Counted from the first letter of the stretch, positions 26,597 through 35,870 are shown. The stretch: DNA of 64,000 nucleotides from Pantoea sp. GD03673 (GCF_029844725.1 NZ_JAOCKJ010000005.1:310001-374000), one strand, 5' to 3'. The notes: a model not told the origin generated them from the sequence alone. Program-made: numbers and translations.

Positions 26597-26974
26597 ATGA
26601 AAGCTCAAAATTTAAAAACTGCATGTATCAAAACTTTATCAAAAAGTGAAATTTATGATCAAAGAGAGTTTAATGGTGTTACCGCCCTTAAAAATATTTT
26701 AGGTAACGAAAATAAAGACATTCAAGCAGAGTTTGTGCTCAGGGGCAGTGATGTCAGCTGTAGTGCATCACTGACCTGGTATGATGCCAGAAAGTCACAT
26801 GAAAGCCGGTCTGAATTTCGGCTTTATTACGAAGGCAATCCGGTAATGGAGTGCGCAGTGCCTGGTGACAATATCGTCATTGGTTTTGATAAAAAAAGTA
26901 AATTAACCTGCATTTTATTTAAAACACACGATGATGAACATCAAGGGCATATTGAAGAATGGACGCCGCTTTAA
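26597..26974 (+). CDS. AT-rich orphan gene of unknown function
   Basis: A 125-residue protein, not recognised with confidence. The DNA (about 26485-26975) is clearly more AT-rich than its neighbours and uses AT-ending codons, a sign of transfer. The protein is charged and soluble, with no signal or membrane segment. The central block 'CSASLTWYDARKSHESRSEFRLYYEG' (quoted in part: 'SRSEFRLYYEG') followed by 'PGDNIVIGFDKK' faintly resembles the effector DNA-binding domain of EcoRII-type restriction enzymes; no nuclease domain is present. ATG 26597 follows an AAGGA motif. A terminator follows at once. Confidence 0.55.
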   Translation: MKAQNLKTACIKTLSKSEIYDQREFNGVTALKNILGNENKDIQAEFVLRGSDVSCSASLTWYDARKSHESRSEFRLYYEGNPVMECAVPGDNIVIGFDKKSKLTCILFKTHDDEHQGHIEEWTPL

Positions 26975-26980
26975 AAAATA

Positions 26981-27008
26981 AAAAAGGGAAGCATCTGCTT
27001 CCCTTTTT
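26981..27008. terminator. Bidirectional terminator
   Basis: Stem GGGAAGC/GCTTCCC with a 4-base loop, A-run on the left and T-run on the right, so it serves both the orphan gene and the convergent ettA. Confidence 0.85.
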
Positions 27009-27027
27009 AGTATTAATCAGACTGCAA

Positions 27028-28695
27028 TTACTTCGTCATACGCTTGTACTTGATGCGCTTTGGCTCCAGCGCGTCAGCGCCGAGGGTACGCTTCTTGTAC
27101 TCTTCGTATTCGGTAAAGTTACCTTCGAAGAATTCGATGTTGCCCTCATCCTGGTAATCCAGAATGTGCGTTGCGATACGGTCCAGGAACCAGCGGTCAT
27201 GCGAGATCACCATGGCACAGCCCGGGAACTCCAGCAGGGCGTTTTCCAGTGCGCGCAGGGTTTCGATGTCCAGGTCGTTGGTCGGTTCATCGAGCAGCAG
27301 CATGTTGCCGCCAACCTGCAGCAGCTTCGCGAGGTGCAGACGACCGCGCTCACCGCCCGAGAGTTCACCCACGCGTTTGCCCTGATCGACGCCTTTAAAG
27401 TTAAAGCGGCCGACATAGGCGCGGCTTGGCATCTCGGTGTTACCGATACGCATGATGTCCTGACCGCCGGAAACCTCTTCCCACACGGTTTTAGCATTAT
27501 CCATGCTGTCACGGAACTGATCGACTGAGGCCAGCTTAACGGTCTCGCCCAGCACGATGCTGCCGGAATCAGGCTGTTCCTGGCCGGACATCATGCGGAA
27601 CAGCGTCGATTTACCCGCACCGTTCGGGCCGATAATTCCGACAATCGCGCCTTTTGGCACAGAGAACGAGAGATCGTCAATCAGCACACGGTCGCCGTAG
27701 GACTTACGCAGATTGCTGACTTCCAGCACTTTGTCACCCAGACGGGCACCCGGCGGAATGAACAGTTCGTTGGTTTCGTTACGCTTCTGGTAGTCCGTGT
27801 TGTTCAGCTCTTCAAAGCGAGCCAGACGGGCTTTGCCCTTAGACTGACGGCCTTTCGCACCCTGACGAACCCACTCCAGCTCTTTCTCAATCGACTTACG
27901 ACGAGCGGCTTCTGAAGAGGCTTCCTGTGCCAGACGTGCATCTTTCTGCTCCAGCCAGGAGGAGTAGTTGCCTTCCCACGGAATACCTTCACCGCGGTCA
28001 AGTTCCAGAATCCAGCCTGCCACGTTATCCAGGAAGTAACGGTCGTGCGTAATGGCCACAACGGTGCCTTCGAAGTCGTGCAGGAAGCGCTCCAGCCAGG
28101 CGACAGATTCGGCGTCCAGGTGGTTCGTTGGTTCGTCCAGCAGCAGCATGTCTGGTTTTTCCAGCAGCAGGCGGCAGAGGGCGACGCGGCGGCGTTCACC
28201 ACCGGAGAGATTCGTGATTTTCGCGTCCCAGTCCGGCAGGCGCAGCGCATCGGCAGCACGCTCCAGCTGGGTATTCAGGTTGTGACCATCGTGTGCCTGG
28301 ATGATCTCTTCCAGACGGCCCTGCTCAGCGGCCAGCTTGTCGAAATCTGCACCCTCTTCGGCATAGAGCGCATAGACTTCGTCGAGGCGTTTCAGGGCAC
28401 CCACCACTTCTGACAGCGCTTCTTCAACCGACTCACGCACGGTGTGTTCAAGGTTAAGCTGCGGCTCCTGCGGCAGGTAGCCAATCTTGATGCCTGGCTG
28501 CGGACGCGCTTCCCCTTCGATATCTTTATCGATGCCGGCCATGATGCGCAGCAGGGTCGATTTACCCGCACCGTTCAGGCCGAGTACGCCAATTTTTGCG
28601 CCAGGGAAGAAGCTGAGCGAGATGTTTTTCAGGATATGACGCTTCGGCGGAACCACTTTGCCGACGCGATGCATGCTATAGACGAATTGAGCCAC
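27028..28695 (-). CDS. ettA: Energy-dependent translational throttle protein EttA
   Basis: A 555-residue ABC-F ATPase that binds the ribosomal E site and gates the first elongation step according to ATP/ADP. Two ABC cassettes with Walker A 'GLNGAGKSTLLRIMAG' and 'GPNGAGKSTLFRMMSG', signatures 'LSGGERRRVAL' and 'LSGGERGRLHL', and the linker between them. No membrane segments. It corresponds to E. coli yjjK and lies between nadR and slt there; here slt is 16 kb away. Confidence 0.96.
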   Translation of the reverse strand: MAQFVYSMHRVGKVVPPKRHILKNISLSFFPGAKIGVLGLNGAGKSTLLRIMAGIDKDIEGEARPQPGIKIGYLPQEPQLNLEHTVRESVEEALSEVVGALKRLDEVYALYAEEGADFDKLAAEQGRLEEIIQAHDGHNLNTQLERAADALRLPDWDAKITNLSGGERRRVALCRLLLEKPDMLLLDEPTNHLDAESVAWLERFLHDFEGTVVAITHDRYFLDNVAGWILELDRGEGIPWEGNYSSWLEQKDARLAQEASSEAARRKSIEKELEWVRQGAKGRQSKGKARLARFEELNNTDYQKRNETNELFIPPGARLGDKVLEVSNLRKSYGDRVLIDDLSFSVPKGAIVGIIGPNGAGKSTLFRMMSGQEQPDSGSIVLGETVKLASVDQFRDSMDNAKTVWEEVSGGQDIMRIGNTEMPSRAYVGRFNFKGVDQGKRVGELSGGERGRLHLAKLLQVGGNMLLLDEPTNDLDIETLRALENALLEFPGCAMVISHDRWFLDRIATHILDYQDEGNIEFFEGNFTEYEEYKKRTLGADALEPKRIKYKRMTK

Positions 28696-28897
28696 GTTGG
28701 ATTGAGCCTCTGGGTCTGTTGGTCGTTGGAATGATGTCGAAGTTTAGCCTTTTTCACCGTTTAATCCCAGCCGGGGGACGGCGAATATTCGCGGGGCAGA
28801 AGGCATGCCGGACGACGTGTGGGATAACTGACTGATTTCCAGGCAACATCACACAACGTCGCTGAAAAGGGCCAGTCTGGAAAGGCCGTGACAGCGA

Positions 28898-29662
28898 TCA
28901 GGGCAGGCGCAGCGGTATCGCCTGCTGAGCCAGCCAGTTCTGCAACGCCTGATCGGGCGCGCTGTCGCTCACCAGCAAATCAAAACGCTGCAGCTCAGCA
29001 ATGCGGGCAGGCAGCACCTTGCCATATTTACTGCTGTCAGCCACCAGCACCGACTTGCGGGCGCGGAGCATGGCGTGATGTTTCATCATCAGCTCATTGG
29101 TGTTGTAGCAGGTCGCTCCCTGATCTTTGTCGATGCCTGCCGCAGAGATAAAGGCCAGCGTCGGACAGAGATCGTCCAGGATGGTGTGGACGCCAATGGG
29201 CGTAAACAGCGCGTTGTCGGCATGAAATTCACCGCCGCTGAGAATCACATTACAGGCCGGTTTCTCTTTCAGCGTCAGAAAGGTGTTCATCGCGCAGCAG
29301 ATGGCGGTAAACGACAGGGTATCGGGAATGGCATCAACGATATAGGGCAGGGTAGTGCCGCAGTCAAAAAAGACCGTATCGTTCTCGCCGATCAGGCTGG
29401 CAGCCGCCTGGGCCAGCCGCTGCTTTCTGGCCGCATTCTGCCCATGCTGATCGCTGACAAAATAGTGGCTGGCATGACTTTTCGGGTCGCTGACGATGTA
29501 GCCGCCCAGCAGCACCACGCTGGAGCCCGGTTCGGTTAAATCGCGGCGAACCGTCATCTCTGAAACGCCCAGCAGCTGGGCCGCATCTTTGAGGTGCAGT
29601 TTATCGGTGCGTTTAAGCGCCTGCGTCAGCTTGTGAATGCGTTCGTCGCGCCGGGTTTCCAT
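28898..29662 (-). CDS. deoR: Deoxyribose operon repressor, DeoR type
   Basis: A 254-residue repressor that reads very close to E. coli DeoR from the first residues (METRR, then 'DKLHLKDAAQLLGVSEMTVR' HTH at ~20-39). The C-terminal sugar-phosphate sensing domain has 'FFDCGTTLPYIV'. E. coli DeoR responds to deoxyribose-5-phosphate. ATG 29662 gives the E. coli-like length with AGAGAG upstream; 29668 is possible. It is divergent from deoKPX, the place held by deoQ in Salmonella, so its local job is probably that of DeoQ. Two DeoR-type operators lie in the gap. Confidence 0.85.
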   Translation of the reverse strand: METRRDERIHKLTQALKRTDKLHLKDAAQLLGVSEMTVRRDLTEPGSSVVLLGGYIVSDPKSHASHYFVSDQHGQNAARKQRLAQAAASLIGENDTVFFDCGTTLPYIVDAIPDTLSFTAICCAMNTFLTLKEKPACNVILSGGEFHADNALFTPIGVHTILDDLCPTLAFISAAGIDKDQGATCYNTNELMMKHHAMLRARKSVLVADSSKYGKVLPARIAELQRFDLLVSDSAPDQALQNWLAQQAIPLRLP

Positions 29663-29887
29663 GGTCATCTCTCTGTTACCTATCCTGCAGTGCGGAGCAA
29701 GAACGCCGTGATCGACGTCGATACGCTGCAAACCTCACAGATTTGAATGAGTTGCGTCTCATCCGCCAGGCTGGCAGTCAATCTTACCCGCAATCTGTAA
29801 GGGCCGCAAACCTCCGCCGTGCGGGGATACCAGCCCGTTACCGCAGGCGGTCACCGCTTTAAGCTACAGCCCTTCATGATGTTACCT

Positions 29888-29903
29888 TGTGATAATCGTA
29901 ACA
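29888..29903. promoter_or_regulatory. DeoR-type operator, distal
   Basis: TGTGATAATCGTAACA: TGTKA-N6-TAACA half-sites, one mismatch to the DeoR consensus TGTTA-N6-TAACA. Centre is 106 bp from the proximal site, about ten helical turns. Confidence 0.6.
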
Positions 29904-29953
29904 CTTAGCATCGCCTTGAGGGCCGTTTCCTGCTCATTACTGCCGCGCCGGGA

Positions 29954-29969
29954 TGTGGTTTTTGTCACA
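29954..29969. promoter_or_regulatory. CRP site of the deoKPX promoter
   Basis: TGTGG-N6-TCACA, one mismatch to the CRP consensus. Its centre (29961.5) lies 41.5 bp before the predicted transcription start near 30003, the class II spacing. Confidence 0.7.
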
Positions 29970-29990
29970 TATTTAACCTTTAAGAAAGGT

Positions 29991-30009
29991 TATTGTTACT
30001 TTATTAACA
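29991..30009 (+). promoter_or_regulatory. deoKPX -10 element and proximal DeoR operator
   Basis: TATTGT (29991-29996) fits a -10 element without a good -35. The operator TGTTACTTTATTAACA (29994-30009) has two perfect DeoR half-sites and covers the -10 and the predicted start, so the repressor would block RNA polymerase directly. Confidence 0.7.
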
Positions 30010-30042
30010 TTTTAAAGTTTAAAAACACCCAGGAGATTTGTC

Positions 30043-30960
30043 ATGACAATTGCGGTCATCGGCTCAAACATGGTCGATCTGATTACCTACACCAACAGCC
30101 TGCCGAAAGCGGGCGAAACGCTGGAAGCGCCCGACTTTGCCATTGGCTGCGGCGGCAAAGGGGCGAACCAGGCGGTGGCGGCGGCAAAAATGGGTGGCAA
30201 TGTGATGATGGTCAGCAAGGTCGGCGACGACCTCTTTGCCCCAAACACCGTGGCTAATCTGCAACAGCAGGGCGTGGATACCCGCTTTGTTACCACAGCA
30301 GCGGGCACCTCCAGCGGCGTGGCCCCGATTTTTGTCGATGACCAGTCCCAGAACCGCATTCTGATTATCAAAGGGGCCAATCAGCATCTGAAGCCTGCGG
30401 ATATCGACGCGGCGGCAGAGGCACTGAAAGCCTGTGAGCTGATCATCCTGCAACTGGAGATCCCGCTGGAGACGGTCTATTACGCCATCGATTTTGCCCG
30501 CCAGCATCAGATAAAAGTGATCCTCAATCCGGCACCGGCTGTCGCCACGCTTGATATTGACTACGCCTGCAAATGCGACTTCTTTATGCCGAACGAAACC
30601 GAACTGGAGATCCTCACCGGCCTGCCGGTGAACACCGATGACGCGGTGATCCTGGCCGGGCAGTCGCTGCTGAAGCGCGGCCTTAAAAATCTGATCATCA
30701 CCCTGGGCAGTCGGGGATCGGTCTGGATGCACGGCGACGAGATCCATCGCGTGGCCGCCACGCCGGTTCAGGCTGTTGACACCAGCGGCGCAGGCGATGC
30801 CTTTATCGGCTGTTTTGCGTATCTGCTGGTGAAAACCGGTGATGTGGCTGCCGCCATGACGCAGGCATCTGCTTATGCTGCCTGCAGCGTCACCGGGCGC
30901 GGCACGCAGTGCGCCTATCCCACCGCCGAGTGTTTCCAGCGTTTTCTCAACCGTAAATGA
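30043..30960 (+). CDS. deoK: Deoxyribokinase DeoK
   Basis: Phosphorylates 2-deoxy-D-ribose to deoxyribose-5-phosphate, allowing growth on the free sugar. The 305-residue ribokinase-family protein has 'GCGGKGANQAVAAAKMGG' and the ATP/anion-hole signature 'DTSGAGDAFIGC' with catalytic Asp. It follows the Salmonella DeoK sequence closely from memory ('IGSNMVDLITYTN'). First gene of deoKPX, with AGGAG before the ATG. The product would be cut by DeoC aldolase, not encoded here. Confidence 0.93.
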   Translation: MTIAVIGSNMVDLITYTNSLPKAGETLEAPDFAIGCGGKGANQAVAAAKMGGNVMMVSKVGDDLFAPNTVANLQQQGVDTRFVTTAAGTSSGVAPIFVDDQSQNRILIIKGANQHLKPADIDAAAEALKACELIILQLEIPLETVYYAIDFARQHQIKVILNPAPAVATLDIDYACKCDFFMPNETELEILTGLPVNTDDAVILAGQSLLKRGLKNLIITLGSRGSVWMHGDEIHRVAATPVQAVDTSGAGDAFIGCFAYLLVKTGDVAAAMTQASAYAACSVTGRGTQCAYPTAECFQRFLNRK

Positions 30961-30969
30961 GGTTCTGCT

Positions 30970-32292
30970 ATGCAACAGAAAATTGTTCAGCAATCTGATG
31001 GTTATCTCAATAAAACGCCGCTGTTCCAGTTTATTCTGCTGTCGTGCCTCTTTCCGCTCTGGGGCTGCGCGGCGAGTCTCAACGATATCCTGATCACGCA
31101 GTTTAAAAGCGTCTTTGCCCTGAGCGACTTCGCCAGTGCGCTGGTGCAGAGTGCCTTTTATGGCGGCTATTTTCTGATTGCGATCCCCGCGTCGCTGGTG
31201 ATCCGCAAAACCAGCTATAAGATGGCGATCATGATCGGTCTGGCGCTCTACATTGCTGGCTGTATTGCCTTTTATCCGGCCTCGCACATGGCAACCTACA
31301 CCATGTTTCTGGCGGCGATATTTGCCATCGCCATCGGCCTGAGCTTCCTGGAAACGGCGGCCAATACCTACAGCTCGATGATTGGCCATCGTGACCATGC
31401 CACGCTGCGCCTCAACGTCAGCCAGACCTTCTACCCGATCGGTGCGCTGATGGGGATTGTGCTGGGTAAATATCTGGTGTTTCAGGAGGGCGACAGCCTG
31501 GAAAGTCAGATGGCGACCATGACGGCAGAGCAGGTGCATGCCTTCCGCCTGACGATGCTGGAACACACGCTGGAGCCTTACAAATATCTGGTCATGGTGC
31601 TGGTGGTCGTGATGCTGCTCTTCATGTTCACCCGCTATCCGCACTGCAAACCAGATAGCGGAAAATCCCGCCCGTCGCTGGGCGAAACCTTCCGTTATCT
31701 GGCCGCCAATCGTCACTTTAAACGCGGCATTGTGACCCAGTTTCTCTATGTCGGCATGCAGGTCGCGGTCTGGTCATTTACCATTCGCCTGGCGCTGACG
31801 CTGGGGGCGGCCAATGAACGTCACGCCTCTGACTTTATGATCTACAGCTTCATCTGCTTCTTTATCGGCAAGTTCGTGGCGAACGTCCTGATGACCCGCT
31901 TCCGTACTGAAAAGGTGCTGATCGCCTATGCCGTGCTGGGCGTGCTGACGCTGGCTTATGTGATGCTGGTGCCGAACTTTACCGCCGTCTACGCCGCCGT
32001 CTTTGTCAGCGTGCTGTTTGGTCCCTGCTGGGCAACGATCTACGCCGGTACGCTGGCGACGGTCGATAATAAATACACCGAAGTGGCAGGCGCGTTTATC
32101 GTGATGGCGATTGTCGGTGCGGCTTTTGTCCCGGCGCTGCAGGGGCTGATGTCGGACATTCTGGGGTCGATGCAGCTGGCATTTGGTGTCTCGCTGCTCT
32201 GTTTCGCCTGGGTCGGCGTCTACTTCTATGGCGAACTGCGCCATAAAAAACCGCCGGTTGCCGCCGGTCGTCTGGTGGAGGAGTTACCATGA
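30970..32292 (+). CDS. deoP: Deoxyribose permease DeoP (FucP-type MFS)
   Basis: A 440-residue inner-membrane sugar:H+ symporter of the L-fucose permease family with about 12 membrane segments. The family's early 'FAGASLVQSAFYGGYFLIAIPA' type region appears here as 'SALVQSAFYGGYFLIAIP', followed by 'FLETAANTYSSMIG'. It starts 9 bp after deoK and overlaps deoX by four bases (ATGA). Order and orientation match the deoKPX operon known from Salmonella and some pathogenic E. coli, which supports deoxyribose as substrate. Confidence 0.9.
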   Translation: MQQKIVQQSDGYLNKTPLFQFILLSCLFPLWGCAASLNDILITQFKSVFALSDFASALVQSAFYGGYFLIAIPASLVIRKTSYKMAIMIGLALYIAGCIAFYPASHMATYTMFLAAIFAIAIGLSFLETAANTYSSMIGHRDHATLRLNVSQTFYPIGALMGIVLGKYLVFQEGDSLESQMATMTAEQVHAFRLTMLEHTLEPYKYLVMVLVVVMLLFMFTRYPHCKPDSGKSRPSLGETFRYLAANRHFKRGIVTQFLYVGMQVAVWSFTIRLALTLGAANERHASDFMIYSFICFFIGKFVANVLMTRFRTEKVLIAYAVLGVLTLAYVMLVPNFTAVYAAVFVSVLFGPCWATIYAGTLATVDNKYTEVAGAFIVMAIVGAAFVPALQGLMSDILGSMQLAFGVSLLCFAWVGVYFYGELRHKKPPVAAGRLVEELP

Positions 32293-33302
32293 AAACCCGT
32301 TTACCGCTGGCGCGTGAACAGTTTCACACCACGCCCTGGGTGCTGCTGGAGAGCGAGGACTTCCGGGTGGAGCTGTTTCGCTACCCGGCAGGCATTGAAG
32401 CGGTGCGCATGCATAACCGGCGCGGCAGCGTGACCGTGCTGCCGTTTCTCGGGCAGATGATCTGGGACGTGCAGTTTGACGATCATAACCTGACTATGGG
32501 CCACCGGTTTAAACAGCCGCTGCCCGCCAGTTCAATCATCGACACCTATGGCTGTTTTGCGTTTCATTCGGGGCTGCTGGCTAACGGCTGTCCCGCGCCA
32601 GAAGATGACCATGCGCTGCACGGTGAGATGGCCTGCGCCCGCATGGACAGCGCCTGGCTGGTGCTGGACGATGAGACGCTGTCGCTGGAAGGGGAGTGTG
32701 AATATATCAAAGGCTTCGGGCATCACTACCTTGCCGCACCCGCCGTCCGCATTCAGGCCCGTCAGCCCCGGCTGACGATTGAGATGACGGTGACCAATCT
32801 GGCGGGCGCACCGATGCCGCTGCAGTACATGTGTCACCTCAACAGCGCGTGGATCGACCACGGACGTTTCAGTCAGTCGATCCCCGACGGCGCATTTCAG
32901 CTGCGTCGCTCGATCCCCGCACACCTGAAGCCCACGCCTGCCTGGCGCGACTACACGGATCACTTATCGCAGGATCCGCAGGCGCTTCAGCAGCTGGATC
33001 AGCCGCAGCTCTGCGATCCGGAGATCGTCTTCTTCGCGGACGATCTGCCGCAGTATGGCGATGACGTGCAGTTTGAGCTGCATTCGCCGCAGGGCTTTGC
33101 GCTGATGACGCGCTTTTCGACCGCGCAGTTCCCGCACGCTACCCGCTGGCTGCTGCACAACCACGATCAGCAGGTCGCGGCCTACATTCTGCCCGCCACC
33201 TGCCGGCCAGAGGGTTTTCTTGCCGCACAGCAGGCTGGCACGCTGATCACCCTGGATCGCGGTGAAAAGCGCCACTTTTCCGTGGAGACCGGCCTGCTCT
33301 GA
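32289..33302 (+). CDS. deoX: DeoX, aldose-1-epimerase-like protein (DUF4432)
   Basis: A 337-residue protein of the DUF4432/galactose-mutarotase-like fold. It has the many histidines of that group ('TMGHRFKQPLPAS', 'DHALHGEMACARMD', 'VTNLAGAPMPLQYMCHLNSA'). It may interconvert deoxyribose anomers for DeoK; Salmonella DeoX has no proven function. It overlaps deoP by 4 bp. Its stop is only 6 bp from the convergent urtE stop, with no terminator visible. Confidence 0.85.
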   Translation: MKTRLPLAREQFHTTPWVLLESEDFRVELFRYPAGIEAVRMHNRRGSVTVLPFLGQMIWDVQFDDHNLTMGHRFKQPLPASSIIDTYGCFAFHSGLLANGCPAPEDDHALHGEMACARMDSAWLVLDDETLSLEGECEYIKGFGHHYLAAPAVRIQARQPRLTIEMTVTNLAGAPMPLQYMCHLNSAWIDHGRFSQSIPDGAFQLRRSIPAHLKPTPAWRDYTDHLSQDPQALQQLDQPQLCDPEIVFFADDLPQYGDDVQFELHSPQGFALMTRFSTAQFPHATRWLLHNHDQQVAAYILPATCRPEGFLAAQQAGTLITLDRGEKRHFSVETGLL

Positions 33303-33308
33303 GTGGGG

Positions 33309-34007
33309 TTAAATGGCCACAAGGCCGCGCACACCCTCTGCTTCCATGGTGTCGCCGCGGCCACGCTGCACGATTTCCCCACGTGACATCACCAGATAGC
33401 TGTCCGCCAGTTCGGCGGCGAAATCATAAAACTGCTCCACCAGCAGAATCGCCATATCGCCGCGCTGCGCCAGCTGGCGGATCACCGCGCCGATCTCTTT
33501 GATCACCGAGGGCTGGATCCCTTCGGTTGGCTCATCAAGAATCAACAGCTGTGGCCGGCAGGCCAGCGCCCGACCGATCGCCAGCTGCTGCTGCTGACCG
33601 CCAGAGAGATCGCCGCCCCGGCGTGACTTCATCGCCAGCAGCACGGGAAAAAGCTGATAGATCTCCTCCGGCACGTTACGCGCCGCAGCTGCCGGAAAGC
33701 GCGACAGACCCATCAGCAGGTTCTCTTCCACCGTCAGACGCGGAAAGATTTCCCGCCCCTGCGGCACATAGGCGATGCCAGCCTGTACCCGCTGGTGCGG
33801 CTTGCGGCCATTCATTCGTTGCTGCTGCCAGTGAATCTCACCTGACTTCGCCGGGATCAGCCCCATCAGGCACTTCAGCAGCGTGGTTTTTCCCACGCCA
33901 TTGCGCCCCAGCAGACAGGTGATTTCGCCAATTTTTACCTCAAACGACAGGCCGCGCAGAATGTGACTGCCGCCATAATATTGATTCAGTTCAGTGACCT
34001 GTAACAT
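33309..34007 (-). CDS. urtE: Urea ABC transporter ATPase UrtE
   Basis: A 232-residue LivF-type ATPase of the urea importer. Walker A 'GRNGVGKTTLLKCLMG', signature 'LSGGQQQQLAIGRAL', Walker B 'LLILDEPTEGIQPS', with the UrtE/LivF 'GIQPSVI' hallmark. ATG 34007, one base after the urtD stop, was chosen; the 44 extra residues of the longer frame lie inside urtD. It is the last gene of the atzF-uca-gntR-urtABCDE operon. Confidence 0.93.
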   Translation of the reverse strand: MLQVTELNQYYGGSHILRGLSFEVKIGEITCLLGRNGVGKTTLLKCLMGLIPAKSGEIHWQQQRMNGRKPHQRVQAGIAYVPQGREIFPRLTVEENLLMGLSRFPAAAARNVPEEIYQLFPVLLAMKSRRGGDLSGGQQQQLAIGRALACRPQLLILDEPTEGIQPSVIKEIGAVIRQLAQRGDMAILLVEQFYDFAAELADSYLVMSRGEIVQRGRGDTMEAEGVRGLVAI

Positions 34008-34008
34008 T

Positions 34009-34800
34009 TTAGCGCCCCAGATAAACGTCGATAACCTGCTCATTAGCCTGCACGTCGCGCAGTGAACCCTCGGCCAGCACCTGTCCCTGATGCAGCACCG
34101 TGACATGGTCGGCGATGGTTTCAACAAAGCCCATGTCATGCTCCACCACCATCAGGGAATGTTTACCCGCCAGGCTGCGAAACAGCTCGGCGGTGTAGTC
34201 CGTTTCCGCGTCGGTCATGCCCGCAGCGGGTTCATCCAGCAGCAGCAGATGCGGCTCCTGCACCAGCAGCATGCCAATTTCCAGAAACTGCTTCTGGCCG
34301 TGCGACAGCAGGCCCGCACGGCGCTGGCGCTCGCCACCCAGCCGCAGCAGTTTCAGCACCTCATCGATCCGATCGCGCTGTTCGCTGCTGAGGCGGGCGC
34401 GCAGGCTGGCCCAGACTGATTTATCGGCTTTGAGCGCGATCTCCAGATTCTCAAACACGGTTAACGCCTCAAACACCGTGGGCTTCTGGAACTTGCGGCC
34501 TATCCCGGCGCGGGCGATCTCCACCGGTGAAAGGCGGGTCAGATCGCTGTCCTGGTCGTAGATCACCCGGCCAGAGTCAGGCCGGGTTTTGCCGGTGATC
34601 ACATCCATCAGCGTGGTTTTACCCGCGCCGTTGGGGCCGATCACGCAGCGCAGTTCGCCGACGCCGATCTGCAGTGAAAGATCGGTCAGCGCCCGGAAGC
34701 CCTCAAAGGAGACGCTGATCTTCTCCAGTTGCAGCACCGGATCGCGCTGCGCCCGATGACGATCCGCCAACTGGGGTTGGGTAAACAGGGCATCACTCAT
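34009..34800 (-). CDS. urtD: Urea ABC transporter ATPase UrtD
   Basis: A 263-residue LivG-type ATPase. Walker A 'GPNGAGKTTLMDVITGKT', signature 'LSHGQKQFLEIGMLL' in the form usual for UrtD, Walker B 'LLLLDEPAAGMTDAE', and 'VVEHDMGFV' switch histidine. It overlaps urtC by four bases. An N-terminal extension of ~25 residues precedes the ABC domain. Confidence 0.94.
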   Translation of the reverse strand: MSDALFTQPQLADRHRAQRDPVLQLEKISVSFEGFRALTDLSLQIGVGELRCVIGPNGAGKTTLMDVITGKTRPDSGRVIYDQDSDLTRLSPVEIARAGIGRKFQKPTVFEALTVFENLEIALKADKSVWASLRARLSSEQRDRIDEVLKLLRLGGERQRRAGLLSHGQKQFLEIGMLLVQEPHLLLLDEPAAGMTDAETDYTAELFRSLAGKHSLMVVEHDMGFVETIADHVTVLHQGQVLAEGSLRDVQANEQVIDVYLGR

Positions 34801-35870
34801 TTTTTCCTCCGGCGCAGCAGGCCAATCACGCCATGCGGCAGAAATAGCGTCACCAGGATGAACATCAGGCCCAGGAAGAAGAGCCAGTATTCCGGGAAGG
34901 CGACGGTGAAAAAGCTGCGCGCACCGTTAACAATTGCCGCACCCAACAGCGGGCCAATCAGCGTGCCGCGTCCCCCCAGCGCGACCCAGATCGCCGCTTC
35001 AATCGAGTTGGCGGGTGACATCTCCCCCGGATTGATAATGCCGACCTGCGGCACATAGAGCGCCCCGGCCAGGCCACACAGCACGGCGGAGAGCGTCCAG
35101 ACAAACAGCTTGAAGCCGCGGGGGTCGTAACCGCAGAACGTCAGGCGGTTTTCGGCGTCCCGCACTGCGGTCAGCACGCGGCCAAATTTACTGCGCGCCA
35201 GGGCGAAGCCGATGACCAGGCTCAGCAGCAGCAACAGCACCGTCGCGATAAACAGCCCGATGCGGGTACCGGTCGCCGTCACCGAAAAGCCGAGCAGGGT
35301 AGTAAAGCCGGTGAAGCCGTTGTTGCCGCCAAAACCGGTTTCGTTACGGAAGAACAGCAGCATCCCGGCGTAGGTCAGCGCCTGGGTCATGATGGAGAAG
35401 TAAACGCCTTTAATCTTCGAGCGAAAGGCGAAGAAGCCAAACAGCAGCGCCAGCAGGCCTGGCACCAGCATACTCAGACAGAGCGCCCAGGCGAAAGAGT
35501 CGGTGCCGGTCCAGAACCAGGGCAGCTCACGCCAGGAGAGAAAGGACATAAATGCGGGTAAACCTTCGCCTGCGGCCTGGCGCATCAGGTACATGCCCAT
35601 GGCATAACCGCCCAGGGCAAAAAACAGGCCGTGACCCAGCGACAGCAGTCCGGCGTAGCCCCACACCAGATCCAGCGCCACCGCGACCACCGCGTAGCAG
35701 AGAATTTTGCCGACCAGCGTCAGAGTGTAAGTGGAGATCGCCAGCGGGTGTGTGGCGGGCAGCAGCGCCAGAAACGGCATCACCAGTAACGCCAGGGTGA
35801 TCGCCAGGCCGACGCTGATTGTCAGGCGTGGCGCGGTGCGCGCCACGCGAAGCGTGATGGGTTGCGTCAT
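34797..35870 (-). CDS. urtC: Urea ABC transporter permease UrtC
   Basis: A 357-residue LivM-type membrane protein with about ten hydrophobic segments, including 'YAVVAVALDLVWGYAGLLSL' and the conserved 'LSLGHGLFFALGGYAMGMYL'. It pairs with UrtB to form the channel. It overlaps urtD by 4 bp and touches urtB by one base, so the permeases and ATPases are translationally coupled. Confidence 0.94.
   Translation of the reverse strand: MTQPITLRVARTAPRLTISVGLAITLALLVMPFLALLPATHPLAISTYTLTLVGKILCYAVVAVALDLVWGYAGLLSLGHGLFFALGGYAMGMYLMRQAAGEGLPAFMSFLSWRELPWFWTGTDSFAWALCLSMLVPGLLALLFGFFAFRSKIKGVYFSIMTQALTYAGMLLFFRNETGFGGNNGFTGFTTLLGFSVTATGTRIGLFIATVLLLLLSLVIGFALARSKFGRVLTAVRDAENRLTFCGYDPRGFKLFVWTLSAVLCGLAGALYVPQVGIINPGEMSPANSIEAAIWVALGGRGTLIGPLLGAAIVNGARSFFTVAFPEYWLFFLGLMFILVTLFLPHGVIGLLRRRKK

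Noticed and set aside
30064..31716. Long minus-strand frame (550 codons) across deoK and deoP
   Set aside because: It lies antisense to two well-recognised genes, has an amino-acid mix rich in His, Arg and Gln typical of a shadow frame, and has no ribosome site.
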